48,674 nt of DNA from BD1-7 clade bacterium. Lineage in GTDB: Bacteria; Pseudomonadota; Gammaproteobacteria; Pseudomonadales; DT-91. The first letter of the stretch is position 1. Each line of letters begins with the position of its first letter. Shown here one piece after another: positions 36,600-45,573 of the stretch. The translations under genes and the position numbers were made by a program. The DNA is taken from positions 512,428 to 561,101 of the forward strand of contig CACSIO010000023.1 of the NCBI GenBank assembly GCA_902705865.1. Reading direction: 5' to 3'. The notes under the pieces are model-generated. The model searched no databases, was not told the origin of the DNA, and saw only the letters and a list, made by a program, of their open reading frames with translations.

Positions 36600-37259
36600 G
36601 TGTTTACCGGTATTATTGAAGCCACAGGTCAAGTTGCAGACAAGCGTGATGTCGGCGGAGACCTGCGATTGCGCCTGTTGACCGGACAATTGTCGCTGTC
36701 TGATGTAAAGCTGGGTGACAGTATTGCTACCAATGGTGTTTGTCTCACCGTTACGGGTATTGAAGCCGATGGTTTTTGGGCAGATGTTTCCAATGAAACA
36801 TTGGCACACTCCACGCTGAAAGATCTGCAAACCGGTGATGCCGTCAATTTAGAGAAAGCCATGGCGGCTAACGGTCGATTTGGTGGCCACATTGTTAGTG
36901 GTCATGTTGACGGTGTAGCTGAGATTGTTCAACTGAACAGTGATGCGCGTTCAGTGCAGATTGAAGTAGCAACGCCTGAAGGATTACACCGGTATATCGC
37001 TCATAAAGGATCTATCACCATTGATGGTGTGAGCCTTACCGTTAATGCGCTGACTGCACGGGGTTTTTTGCTGAACATCGTGCCCCACACAGCGCAAGAA
37101 ACCATTATTGCCAAATATCACCCGGGGACCCGTGTGAATTTGGAGGTTGACGTGATTGCGCGTTACCTTGAGCAATTGCATCAGCATCCGGTAACAGAAC
37201 AAAAGCCGGCATTGGATAAAGCCTTTTTGGCAGAGCACGGATTTTTTGGCCGGCGCTGA
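36600..37259 (+). CDS. ribE: Riboflavin synthase, alpha subunit
   Basis: 219 residues in two lumazine-binding repeats. It begins MFTGIIEATG, the canonical start, from GTG 36600 preceded by AGGA. Each repeat has a C-L-T-V or S-L-T-V core (NGVCLTVTGIEAD, DGVSLTVNALTA). The segment GGHIVSGHVDGVA is the substrate loop. It dismutates two lumazines to riboflavin. The last 15 residues (KAFLAEHGFFGRR) are usual in this group. Confidence 0.96.
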   Translation: MFTGIIEATGQVADKRDVGGDLRLRLLTGQLSLSDVKLGDSIATNGVCLTVTGIEADGFWADVSNETLAHSTLKDLQTGDAVNLEKAMAANGRFGGHIVSGHVDGVAEIVQLNSDARSVQIEVATPEGLHRYIAHKGSITIDGVSLTVNALTARGFLLNIVPHTAQETIIAKYHPGTRVNLEVDVIARYLEQLHQHPVTEQKPALDKAFLAEHGFFGRR

Positions 37260-37301
37260 GCTGAAACCTTCCAGCCACCCCAACAGTGAAGAGAGTTGCA
37301 T

Positions 37302-38426
37302 ATGGCACTGAACACGCCCGAAGAGCTGATTAACGACATTCGCCTCGGTAAGATGGTTATCCTGATGGATGACGAAGATCGCGAGAACGAAGGTGATCTT
37401 GTGATGGCGGCTGAATGTGTGCGCCCACAGGATATTAACTTCATGATTACTCATGCGCGTGGGTTGGTCTGTATGCCTATGTCAGCCGAACGTTGTGAGC
37501 AGCTAAACCTGCCGTTGATGGTGACTGACCCGGGTTGTCAGCATGGCACTAACTTTACGCTGTCTATTGAAGCATCTGAAGGTGTTTCAACCGGTATTTC
37601 TGCAGCGGATCGTGCACATACCATCCGCACTGCGGTGGCTCTGAATGCAAAACCTGATGATATTGTGCAGCCTGGTCATGTATTTCCGTTACGTGCACAA
37701 AAAGGCGGTGTCTTGACCCGCGCAGGCCATACCGAAGCCGGTTGTGATCTAGCACGATTGGCCGGTTTTGAGCAGGCGGCGGTTATTGTTGAGATTATGA
37801 ACGACGATGGCACCATGGCTCGTCGGCCTGAGCTTGAAGCATTTGCGCAACAACATGATATAAAAATCGGCACGATCGCTGATCTGATTCATTATCGTGT
37901 GACCAATGAAAAAACCATCGAACTGATTGATGAAGGCACAATTCAAACCGAATACGGCCCTTTTTTGTTGCAGCGCTACCGTGACACCCTATTTGAAGAT
38001 GTACACTTCGTACTAAAACGTGGCGATATCAACGCGGAGACGGCGACCTTAGCACGTGTTCATGTGGCAAATACCATCCGCGACGTTATGTTAGCTGATG
38101 TGCCTGAATCGCAAGGCTGGAACATGCAGCGTGCGTTGCGTGCTGTTGCAAAAGCTGACGCCGGAGTGATTGTTTTACTGGCTCAGCAAGAAGGTGCTGA
38201 GGATCTGGTATACAGCAGTGATTTAGTGATGGGCCGCCAATCTTTGCCAGAGGTTAAAGAAGACCGACACACAGAAACCAACTTGAGTGTTGGCTTGGGT
38301 TCTCAGCTACTGCGTGCTGCAGGCGTTGGCAAGATGCGTTTGATGTCGAGCCCGATGAAATACAATGCGATCTCCGGCTTCGATCTTGAAGTTGTAGAAT
38401 TTGTTACCTACGAGCAAGAAAACTGA
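37302..38426 (+). CDS. ribB: RibBX: DHBP synthase with degenerate GTP cyclohydrolase II domain
   Basis: 374 residues. Residues 1-205 are an intact 3,4-dihydroxy-2-butanone-4-phosphate synthase ([58 protein letters not shown]). Residues about 215-374 align with the GTP cyclohydrolase II fold. They lack the zinc motif C-x10-C-x-C and the GQEGRG loop, so cyclohydrolase activity is not expected. This matches the RibBX variant described in Proteobacteria. A separate ribA must exist elsewhere. ATG 37302 follows GAGAG. Confidence 0.93.
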   Translation: MALNTPEELINDIRLGKMVILMDDEDRENEGDLVMAAECVRPQDINFMITHARGLVCMPMSAERCEQLNLPLMVTDPGCQHGTNFTLSIEASEGVSTGISAADRAHTIRTAVALNAKPDDIVQPGHVFPLRAQKGGVLTRAGHTEAGCDLARLAGFEQAAVIVEIMNDDGTMARRPELEAFAQQHDIKIGTIADLIHYRVTNEKTIELIDEGTIQTEYGPFLLQRYRDTLFEDVHFVLKRGDINAETATLARVHVANTIRDVMLADVPESQGWNMQRALRAVAKADAGVIVLLAQQEGAEDLVYSSDLVMGRQSLPEVKEDRHTETNLSVGLGSQLLRAAGVGKMRLMSSPMKYNAISGFDLEVVEFVTYEQEN

Positions 38427-38474
38427 CCCCTGCTCAGCGCTAATTGCTGTAGGGATTTACATAAGAGGAAAGCT

Positions 38475-38942
38475 ATGAGCATTCAAACTATCGAAGCGGA
38501 TTTGATCGCCACTGGCGGTAAATATGCCATTGTTGTGGGTCGCTGGAACGCCTTTGTGGTTGAAAGCCTGTTAGAAGGCGCCGTCGACTGTCTGAAACGT
38601 CATGGTGCTAAAGAAGACGACATCACGATTATTCGTACCCCTGGCGCGTTTGAAATTCCACTGACTGTGAAAAAAGTCGCTGTCAGCAAGAAGTACGATG
38701 CTGTTATCGCATTGGGCGCTGTGATTCGTGGTGGCACACCGCACTTTGAATACGTTGCTGGTGAATGTGTCAAAGGCTTGGCGCATGTCAGCCTGGATGA
38801 TGAAATCCCAGTCACCTTTGGTGTGTTGACGGTTGATACTATCGAGCAAGCCATCGAGCGTGCCGGTACCAAGGCCGGTAACAAGGGTGAAGAAGCTGCC
38901 CTGTCTGCGATTGAAATGGTTAACCTGTTGAAACAAATCTGA
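38475..38942 (+). CDS. ribH: 6,7-dimethyl-8-ribityllumazine synthase
   Basis: 155 residues. Typical features are [31 protein letters not shown], and the strand [37 protein letters not shown], then [13 protein letters not shown], close it. It condenses the butanone phosphate from RibB with the RibD product, the step before riboflavin synthase. AAGAGGA lies upstream. Its stop overlaps the nusB start by one base. Confidence 0.97.
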   Translation: MSIQTIEADLIATGGKYAIVVGRWNAFVVESLLEGAVDCLKRHGAKEDDITIIRTPGAFEIPLTVKKVAVSKKYDAVIALGAVIRGGTPHFEYVAGECVKGLAHVSLDDEIPVTFGVLTVDTIEQAIERAGTKAGNKGEEAALSAIEMVNLLKQI

Positions 38943-39406
38943 TGAGCAAACCCCTGACAGAACAACAATTATTGGTTGGTAAACGCCGCAAGGCGCGGCA
39001 TTACGCCATGCAGGCGCTCTATCAGTGGAAGATGTCCGGCTCCAGCCTGAATAAGATTGATACCGAGTTTCGTACTGACAACGACTTTTCCAAAGTTGAT
39101 GGTGAGTATTTTGGTGAGTTGCTGCACAACGTGCCGAGCAGCTGTGGGACTTTGGATACCATGATCGAAAGTGGTCTGACAGATCGGACGCTTGATGAAA
39201 TTAACCCGGTAGAACTGGCATTGCTGCGGATGTCGGCCTATGAGCTGCAAGCGCGTTTGGATGTGCCCTACAAGGTCGTGATTAACGAAGCTGTTTCTCT
39301 TGGCAAGAAGTTCGGAGCGACAGATAGCCATAAGTTCATCAATGCGGTTCTTGATAAGGTTGCGGCGCAATGCCGCGGCCCGGAAGTGCAAGCCGGCGAG
39401 CAGTAA
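38942..39406 (+). CDS. nusB: Transcription antitermination factor NusB
   Basis: 154 residues, all helical. Signature segments are RRKARHYAMQALYQWKM, NPVELALLRMSAYEL, VPYKVVINEAVSLGKKFG and THKFINAVLDKVA-type DSHKFINAVLDKVA. NusB with NusE binds boxA RNA in antitermination of rRNA operons. It is coupled to ribH (one-base overlap), as in Pseudomonas, and its stop overlaps the thiL start. Confidence 0.96.
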   Translation: MSKPLTEQQLLVGKRRKARHYAMQALYQWKMSGSSLNKIDTEFRTDNDFSKVDGEYFGELLHNVPSSCGTLDTMIESGLTDRTLDEINPVELALLRMSAYELQARLDVPYKVVINEAVSLGKKFGATDSHKFINAVLDKVAAQCRGPEVQAGEQ

Positions 39407-40398
39407 TGATGGCCGCTGCCATGGGTGAATTTGCGATTATCGAGCAATATTTCGCCCGCGGTGCGCGGCAACTCCTGAAACAACACCCCCAGACATATTT
39501 GCACCAAGGTATTGGTGATGACTGCGCTGTGGTTGGCAGTATTGCCGGCCATCAGGTGTTTTCTGTCGATACGTCCATTGCCGGGCGGCACTTTCCTGTT
39601 GATGCTGATCCTGCAGATATTGGTTTTCGTGCATTGAACGTTGCTGTCAGTGATTTAGCAGCTATGGGCGCAGAGCCGCTTTGGTTTACTCTCGCACTTG
39701 CCCTTCCTGATGCTGACGAACAATGGCTACAGGCCTTTGCTAATGGGCTTTTTGAAGCGGCCAGTGATGCACCGATTATGTTGCTGGGCGGCGATACGAC
39801 GCGATTGCCTGCTGGTGCTCCGCTAACGATCAGTGTGCAGGTACACGGCCACGTGACTCAAGGAACACCTCTGTTGCGTGCGGGTGCTCAGCTAGGTGAC
39901 ACTATTTATGCTTCAGGTACGTTGGGCGATGCTGGCGCGGGCTTAAGCGTTGCAACCACTGGGCTTCTAGTACCCAACGAAGCTGATCGGCAAAAACTCT
40001 TGCAAGCGTATCTTCGGCCGCAGCCACAACTCGTATTAGGGCAACAGCTGATTGGGCGCGCATCCAGTTGTGTGGATATCTCCGATGGCTTGCTGGCGGA
40101 TTTGCAGCATATTCTGGATGCATCGAACGTTGGGGCGACGATCAATCTGGCTGCTTTGCCACTGTCTGGTGCGTTGACTGGCGTTATGCCGAGGCATGAG
40201 GCTGAACAGCTTGCCTTGACTGCCGGTGACGATTACCAATTGTGTTTTACCAGCACGCTGTCACCCGATGAGTTAGGCCTTGAGAATGTAACTGCCATTG
40301 GCCGTATCACCCGAGATAAAGGGCTATGTGTTCTGGACGCCGGCGGTGAACAGGTACAGCAAGATGCCTTTGGGTTTAACCATTTCGATACCCATTAA
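39406..40398 (+). CDS. thiL: Thiamine-monophosphate kinase
   Basis: 330 residues from ATG 39406, which overlaps the nusB stop (TAATG). An ATG at 39421 (MGEFAIIEQYF) is the likely alternative by family alignment. Motifs are GDDCAVV (metal), SVDTSIAGRHFP, LNVAVSDLAAMGAEP, GGDTTRLPAG and CVDISDGLLADLQHI. It phosphorylates TMP to TPP, the active coenzyme. It precedes a DUF4870 gene and pgpA. Confidence 0.95.
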   Translation: MMAAAMGEFAIIEQYFARGARQLLKQHPQTYLHQGIGDDCAVVGSIAGHQVFSVDTSIAGRHFPVDADPADIGFRALNVAVSDLAAMGAEPLWFTLALALPDADEQWLQAFANGLFEAASDAPIMLLGGDTTRLPAGAPLTISVQVHGHVTQGTPLLRAGAQLGDTIYASGTLGDAGAGLSVATTGLLVPNEADRQKLLQAYLRPQPQLVLGQQLIGRASSCVDISDGLLADLQHILDASNVGATINLAALPLSGALTGVMPRHEAEQLALTAGDDYQLCFTSTLSPDELGLENVTAIGRITRDKGLCVLDAGGEQVQQDAFGFNHFDTH

Positions 40399-40524
40399 AC
40401 AGTGACCCTCAATATTCGTGTGGTTTGACGCACGCTATCCTTTCCCACCAGCTTGCCCATACCTCATGTGGAATTGTTGTCGTCGACTCCTGTCTAACAA
40501 TCAGCGATCAAGGAGTGAATGATT

Positions 40525-40920
40525 ATGACTGTATATTCGAAGACGCAGACCCGATTGGGTTCTCAATTCTGGGCAACAGCTTGCCATTACAGTGCTCTCG
40601 CAGGTTTGATTTTTCCTTTTGGCAACATCATTGGGCCATTTCTGGTTTGGCAATATCGAAAAAACCGCAGTCAGCGTGTTGATACTCATGGCCGAGCTGC
40701 GTTGAATTTCCAGATGAATATTTCGCTGCTGTTAATCGGCCTGCTGCTGTTATCCGGTTTTTTTAAGCCGCTTGTCGTTACGGTATATGTTACTGGGCTT
40801 TTGTCGGTGATTTATGCCGTGGTAGCAGCAATGGAAGCCCGGCAGGGAAACCTGTTTGAGTATCCTTTTGCATTCGAAATGATGCGCTTAGATAATGATG
40901 ATTCTGACCCGGCAGCATAG
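40525..40920 (+). CDS. DUF4870 membrane protein
   Basis: 131 residues with three or four membrane helices. WATACHYSALAGLIFPFGN, then IIGPFLVWQYRKNRS, and THGRAALNFQMNISLL are the DUF4870 pattern (HLS.LAG...GN..GPL..WL.KK...... H.KEALNFQ). No biochemical function is known. AGGAG at 40511-40515 has 9-base spacing to this ATG and only 3 to the ATG at 40519. It lies between thiL and pgpA, which are usually adjacent. Confidence 0.85.
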   Translation: MTVYSKTQTRLGSQFWATACHYSALAGLIFPFGNIIGPFLVWQYRKNRSQRVDTHGRAALNFQMNISLLLIGLLLLSGFFKPLVVTVYVTGLLSVIYAVVAAMEARQGNLFEYPFAFEMMRLDNDDSDPAA

Positions 40921-40985
40921 ATAGCTGCAGGGGTGTAAACGAGGCAGTGAACATCGCCTATTGCTGCGAATCGAGAGTGCCGGCA

Positions 40986-41009
40986 GGTTGCATAATAAAG
41001 CTTGCAACC
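40986..41009. repeat. Inverted repeat in the DUF4870-pgpA gap
   Basis: A 7-bp inverted repeat (GGTTGCA at 40986-40992, TGCAACC at 41003-41009) with a 10-base AT-rich loop lies in the 249-base gap before pgpA. It has no U-tract, so it is not a standard terminator. Nothing else is evident in the gap. Confidence 0.4.
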
Positions 41010-41169
41010 GGGGCATTGATCGCTAGCATAGGGCGAATATCTGGTGCTGGGCAGGGCTACGCTTCACGTACGTTATGGGCTCACATTGGCGGCCTGTAAT
41101 CAGCCTCGAATAGTCCAGCCACCAGACCGTAACATCACAATAACGATAAACTAATGATGATTTTCGACT

Positions 41170-41670
41170 ATGGCTCAGTTTGACCTGAAGAACCCCATTC
41201 ACTTGCTGGCAACCGGTTTTGGCAGTGGTTTAAGCCGCTGGATGCCAGGAACCGTCGGCACGATTGCTGCCATACCTCTCTACTATTTATTGGCGATGTT
41301 GCCGCCGCTGGGTTACCAAATTGTGGTCGCGATCGCCGCAGTGGCTGGTATCGCATTATGTGGCCGTTGCGCCAGCGATATTGGTGTTCCTGATCATGGA
41401 AGCATCGTTTGGGATGAGTTTGTCGGTTTGTGGATTACGTTGGCGTTGGTACAGCAAATGCCGGGTGCTCATTGGCTCTGGGTGGTTATCGGATTTGCCT
41501 GGTTTCGACTGTTCGATATTGTAAAACCATTCCCGATCGGGTTGTTGGATAAACGTTTGCATGGCGGCCTAGGTATCATGTTAGATGATATCCTGGCCGG
41601 TTTCTTTGCCATGCTAGCGCTGAAGCTTTCAATCTGGTGGTATCTAACCTACTACTTAGGCTTGAGTTGA
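41170..41670 (+). CDS. pgpA: Phosphatidylglycerophosphatase A
   Basis: 166 residues with about four membrane helices. Conserved features are LATGFGSGLSRWMPGTVGTI, CASDIGVPDHGSIVWDEFVG (acidic, metal-binding), and FRLFDIVKPFPIGLLDK. HGGLGIMLDDILAG completes the family set. It removes phosphate from phosphatidylglycerol phosphate in the inner membrane. No clear ribosome site precedes ATG 41170. Confidence 0.93.
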   Translation: MAQFDLKNPIHLLATGFGSGLSRWMPGTVGTIAAIPLYYLLAMLPPLGYQIVVAIAAVAGIALCGRCASDIGVPDHGSIVWDEFVGLWITLALVQQMPGAHWLWVVIGFAWFRLFDIVKPFPIGLLDKRLHGGLGIMLDDILAGFFAMLALKLSIWWYLTYYLGLS

Positions 41671-41720
41671 TTTCGGGGTGGCCCACCTGGTTTGCGGTAG
41701 GCCTGCGTTTAACCTTGCTG

Positions 41721-42518
41721 CTAAGGTGTAGTCGGGGTAGGGAAGACTCGGTCGAACAGATCCAGTGTTTGTTGCCACGAATCTTTGTCGGCAAAGGCGT
41801 CGTAAGCCAGCGGCATATTGTGTTTTTTGCCCACGGCGGTTGCACCCGGGTTGGTAAACGAATGCACGGCATCGGGATACACTTGCACGGCGAAGTCGGC
41901 ACCCGCGTTAAACATTTCTGTCGTAAAACCGGTAACAAGTTCACCCGGAATCATCGGATCTTTGGCACCAGTAAATACTTGAATGGCACCTTTGACGGTA
42001 GGTGTTTGCCCTTCAGGAAGGTTGGATGCCAAGCTGCCATGATAGCTAACCGCAGCTTTTAGCGGTGTGCCGACTCTGGCCATATGTAAAACGACACCGC
42101 CGCCAAAGCAGTAACCCATTGCTGCGATTTCATCGGTTTGTGTGTGTTTGTGATTGTTCAGTAAGTCGTATGCTGTATTGAAGCGTTTTTCGGCAACACT
42201 GAGATTGGCTGTGACTTCCGTCATAAAAGCCTTCGCATTGTCGGGGTGATCAGCCACCTTACCTTTACCATACATGTCTAACGCGAATGCGGTGTAGCCC
42301 TGCTCTGCTAACATCTTGGCTCGATGGCGTGCATAGTCGTTATGCCCCCACCATTCATGGACTACCAATATTCCCGGACGTTTACCGGCTTTGTCGTCAT
42401 ATGCCAAAAACCCGGTAAAGGTTTTCCCATCAACGGTGTATTCAACGGTATCGGTAACAATCTCGGCATGGGCCATCAGTGGCAATGTGAGCGCTAGCGC
42501 AGTCAGTCGTTTCTTCAT
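41721..42518 (-). CDS. Exported dienelactone-hydrolase-family protein
   Basis: 265 residues. A signal peptide (MKKRLTALALTLPLMAHAE, cleavage after AHA) sends it to the periplasm. The alpha/beta-hydrolase core holds the DLH triad: Cys in GYCFGGG, Asp in GAKDPMI, and His in DAVHSF. VVHEWWGHNDY is typical of the family. Substrate is unknown; DLH-like proteins hydrolyse lactones or esters. AAGGAA precedes the ATG. Confidence 0.9.
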   Translation of the reverse strand: MKKRLTALALTLPLMAHAEIVTDTVEYTVDGKTFTGFLAYDDKAGKRPGILVVHEWWGHNDYARHRAKMLAEQGYTAFALDMYGKGKVADHPDNAKAFMTEVTANLSVAEKRFNTAYDLLNNHKHTQTDEIAAMGYCFGGGVVLHMARVGTPLKAAVSYHGSLASNLPEGQTPTVKGAIQVFTGAKDPMIPGELVTGFTTEMFNAGADFAVQVYPDAVHSFTNPGATAVGKKHNMPLAYDAFADKDSWQQTLDLFDRVFPTPTTP

Positions 42519-42643
42519 CTCGAATTCCTTTGTGATAAGTGCTCGAAGCTTGGCAATATAGCAGTCTTTGAAGCGATTTTCCGATGAAGTAACGTGTTAG
42601 AGATGTGGTGAAAGTGTCCTCATACAGAAAAGGCACAGACGCA

Positions 42644-43792
42644 TTAATCGTCTAATAGCTTCTCTAACACGAGGTTTAGATACCGGCGGCCGAGGTCGGT
42701 GGCTAAGATCCTATTATCCAGTTGTAATAGCCTTTGTTCGACTAATGGCTGACAACGGCTAGATAACTCGGCCGGCGTGGCTCCAGTGCGGCTCAATAGA
42801 TCATTCACGGCCATACCCTGACTCAGGCGCAGTGCATTCATCAAACCTTCAAACAAGGCTTCGTCGCGCGTTAATATTTGGCGTTGAGCGATATAGCTGT
42901 CAATACGTTTGAGGTAGTCACGTGGCAGGCGGGTATTGTTGAAACGCTGGATCTCGCCCGTTTCAGGGGCTGTGATTTTGCCATGCGCTCCAGCACCAAT
43001 CGCGAGGTAGTCGCCAAACTGCCAATAGTTGATATTGTGGCGTGCCTCGCTGCCGGGTTTTGACCAAGCTGAAATCTCGTACTGAGAAAACCCGTTATCG
43101 TTAAGTCGCTGCGCACCTTGATCCTGAATGTCAGCCAGTAAATCGTCTTCAGGTAAGCGTGGAGGAAACCGATAGAACTCGGTATTCGGTTCGATCGTGA
43201 GCTGATACCAGGATATATGCTCAACCCCGGTTGCAATGGCATGTTGGATGTCATCCAGGGCCTGTGTGGGTGTTTGACCTGGTAGTCCATGCATCAAATC
43301 TAGATTGATACGCTCGAAGCCGGCAGCTTGCGCGGCCAGAATGGCGCTGTCTGCAAGTTCACGATTGTGAATGCGGCCCAATTGTTGGAGTGCTTCATCG
43401 TTGAAACTTTGCACCCCAATCGAGAGACGATTGACTCCGGCAGCCCGCAGATCGGCAAACTTTTTTTGCTCGCTGGAGCCGGGGTTGGCTTCCATGGTGA
43501 TCTCAATGTTTGGCGCAAACCCGATGGTCGATTGCGCGGCATCCAAGATGGCTGCGATGGTGCTGGCGTGGAATAAGCTCGGTGTGCCGCCGCCAATGAA
43601 AATACTCTGCAACGGGCGGCCTGCTGCCATGGTTTGTTGGGAGATCAAATCCTGTTTCAGAGCCGACAGATACTCGGTTTCAGGCAATGCTGCTTGGCTG
43701 ACGTGGGAGTTGAAATCACAGTACGGGCACTTTTTTTCACACCAAGGAATATGCACGTACAATGACAGGGGAGGCAACGTATCGGCTGCCAT
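42644..43792 (-). CDS. hemW: HemW-type radical SAM protein
   Basis: 382 residues. The radical-SAM motif is IPWCEKKCPYCDF (C-x3-C-x2-C), followed by the GGGTPSL segment. HNINYW is near the HNxxYW motif linked to haem binding in HemW. These HemN-like proteins lack coproporphyrinogen oxidase activity and act in haem trafficking. ATG 43792 lies 7 bases after the rdgB stop; a TTG at 43807 in frame is less likely. Gene order rdgB-hemW is shared with Pseudomonas. Confidence 0.93.
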   Translation of the reverse strand: MAADTLPPLSLYVHIPWCEKKCPYCDFNSHVSQAALPETEYLSALKQDLISQQTMAAGRPLQSIFIGGGTPSLFHASTIAAILDAAQSTIGFAPNIEITMEANPGSSEQKKFADLRAAGVNRLSIGVQSFNDEALQQLGRIHNRELADSAILAAQAAGFERINLDLMHGLPGQTPTQALDDIQHAIATGVEHISWYQLTIEPNTEFYRFPPRLPEDDLLADIQDQGAQRLNDNGFSQYEISAWSKPGSEARHNINYWQFGDYLAIGAGAHGKITAPETGEIQRFNNTRLPRDYLKRIDSYIAQRQILTRDEALFEGLMNALRLSQGMAVNDLLSRTGATPAELSSRCQPLVEQRLLQLDNRILATDLGRRYLNLVLEKLLDD

Positions 43793-43799
43793 GGGAAGA

Positions 43800-44393
43800 T
43801 CAGCCAAGTTGCAGTGCCCGGATCAGTTTGGTGACGGCTTGTCCGCGGTGGCTAACTTGATTCTTGACTTCAGGTGGTAGCTCAGCAGCACAGGCTTGTT
43901 GATCGTTGGCGAAAAACAAAGGGTCGTAACCAAAGCCCTGAGTGCCACGGGCTTGGCTGAGGATCTGTCCTTGCCATTGTCCGTGAAAGATCATGGGTGT
44001 CGGATCTTCCGCATGACGCATCAACACCAACACGCAGTGAAAACGTGCGGTACGGTTGTCAGCCGGTACTTGCGATAACATTTTCAGTAGCTTGTCATTA
44101 TTGGATTGATCGGTTGCTTCAGGGCCACTGAAGCGGGCACTGTAAATACCCGGCTTGCCGCGTAATGCATCAACTTCGAGGCCGGAATCATCCGCTAGTG
44201 CTGGCAAGCCTGAGATTTTAGCTGCGTGGCGGGCTTTGAGAATGGCGTTTTCGACAAATGTCAGGCCAGTTTCTTCGACATCGTCAATATTGAAATGCGC
44301 TTGAGGCAATACGCGGATATCGCGTTGAGCAAATATTTGCTGGAATTCTTTGAGTTTTCCGCGATTGCCGCTGGCTAGTACGAGTTTATCCAC
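43800..44393 (-). CDS. rdgB: XTP/dITP diphosphatase
   Basis: 197 residues from GTG 44393. Signature segments are LASGNRGKLKEFQ, ETGLTFVENAILKARHAAK, LADDSGLEVDALRGKPGIYS and TQGFGYDPLFF, with SHRGQAV near the end. It hydrolyses non-canonical purine NTPs (XTP, ITP, dITP), keeping them out of DNA and RNA. It overlaps no neighbours but is followed at 7 bases by hemW. Confidence 0.96.
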   Translation of the reverse strand: MDKLVLASGNRGKLKEFQQIFAQRDIRVLPQAHFNIDDVEETGLTFVENAILKARHAAKISGLPALADDSGLEVDALRGKPGIYSARFSGPEATDQSNNDKLLKMLSQVPADNRTARFHCVLVLMRHAEDPTPMIFHGQWQGQILSQARGTQGFGYDPLFFANDQQACAAELPPEVKNQVSHRGQAVTKLIRALQLG

Positions 44394-44422
44394 AGGGTAA
44401 AAGTCCTTACAACTACTGGGGT

Positions 44423-44884
44423 TTATTCGTCCCAGTAAAGCCTTTTTTTGAAGTTAATAACGAAAGGGTCCTGATTCGGATCCGGTTGTACGTTGACGGT
44501 GAAGTAGACGTCGATTTTGTTTTCGATATCAAAGGTTGCTAGATAATACACGGCATTTTGTTCACGTACTTGTTTGAAATCCAGATTTTTGGTCACGATC
44601 AGGTCGTAAGCACTGCCTGCTACGCTCGCACTGGCGTTGGATTCTTTGCCTTCGGTGTTTTTCTTTAGTACCGCGATGGTCATCATACCTTTGCGTTTGG
44701 AGCGCACAACGCCGACACTTTTGGCGACGTCGGGTGTCAGAAAGCTGGTGTTAAATGTGCTGTAGTGAACGGTGTAGTCACCAAAGGTTGCAGACGTTCC
44801 CGTCATTTCGTCCTGAGCGTTGGCCTGAGGGCTAAGCAGCAGCAGCAGGGCAAAGAACATTGAAAAAGCGTTTAGTGTTTTCAT
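44423..44884 (-). CDS. DUF4426 exported protein
   Basis: 153 residues from ATG 44884, preceded by AAGGAAAC with good spacing. The open frame runs upstream to 44929, but the signal peptide begins here (KTLNAFSMFFALLLLLSPQA, cleavage after QANA). The mature domain is beta-rich: YTVHYSTFNTSFLTPDVAKS, then RKGMMTIAVLKK and DPFVINFKKRLYWDE. This is the DUF4426 family, of unknown function, found between metW and rdgB in Pseudomonas too. Confidence 0.88.
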   Translation of the reverse strand: MKTLNAFSMFFALLLLLSPQANAQDEMTGTSATFGDYTVHYSTFNTSFLTPDVAKSVGVVRSKRKGMMTIAVLKKNTEGKESNASASVAGSAYDLIVTKNLDFKQVREQNAVYYLATFDIENKIDVYFTVNVQPDPNQDPFVINFKKRLYWDE

Positions 44885-44979
44885 AGAAGTTTCCTTACGA
44901 TTCTGTGAGGCTGGCTGGGTTATGAGCAATTTTTACCAGCGTACCTGCGCGTAAATGTGCACAAAGCCTGATGATTAAT

Positions 44980-45570
44980 TTAGCGGCTTAAGTGATAAAT
45001 GGCTACGGAGGCAAACAGATTTGGCCACAAACGGGCGAGCCAGGGCAGTCGACCTTCAGCACTTGTTACTTCTTTGTTCAGAATACGGATACTGCGTTCC
45101 GCACACAAATCCTCAAAGTCACGCACGGTACAGAAATGAATATTTGGCGTGTTATACCAGCTGTACGGCATGAACTTGGATACCGGCATGCGACCTTTAG
45201 TAATCAGATGCAGGCGACAGCGCCAATGGCCAAAATTGGGGAAAGCCACAATGGATTCCTTGCCAACTCGCAGTGTTTCTTCCAAAACTTCGTCTGGATG
45301 GCGCATGGCTTGCAGTGTTAGTGTCATCACCACGGTATCAAAGCTCTGATCAGTAAAGTTATCGAGCCCTTTGTCGAGGTTTTGGTTTATAACGCTCAGG
45401 CCGCGCAAAATGCAGGCGTCAAAATGTGCTGGCTCAATCTCAATGCCCAAGCCTCGCACGCCTTTGTTTTTTTGTAGCGCGGCCAGCAGTGTACCGTCGC
45501 CGCAGCCGAGATCGAGAACACGGCTTTGAGGTTGGATCCAATCCTGAATGACACTGAATTCAAAGCGCAT
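44980..45570 (-). CDS. metW: MetW, methionine-biosynthesis methyltransferase-like protein
   Basis: 196 residues, Rossmann methyltransferase fold. The SAM site is VLDLGCGDGTLLAAL. Typical metW segments follow: VINQNLDKGLDNF, VGKESIVAFPNFGHWRCRL, and MPYSWYNTPNIHFCT. MetW supports MetX in homoserine acylation in Proteobacteria. Its start lies 3 bases after the metX stop, so they are coupled. Confidence 0.95.
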   Translation of the reverse strand: MRFEFSVIQDWIQPQSRVLDLGCGDGTLLAALQKNKGVRGLGIEIEPAHFDACILRGLSVINQNLDKGLDNFTDQSFDTVVMTLTLQAMRHPDEVLEETLRVGKESIVAFPNFGHWRCRLHLITKGRMPVSKFMPYSWYNTPNIHFCTVRDFEDLCAERSIRILNKEVTSAEGRLPWLARLWPNLFASVAIYHLSR

Positions 45571-45573
45571 CGG

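Noticed and set aside
37260..37301. FMN riboswitch before ribBX
   Set aside because: The 42-base gap is far too short and shows none of the conserved RFN helices.
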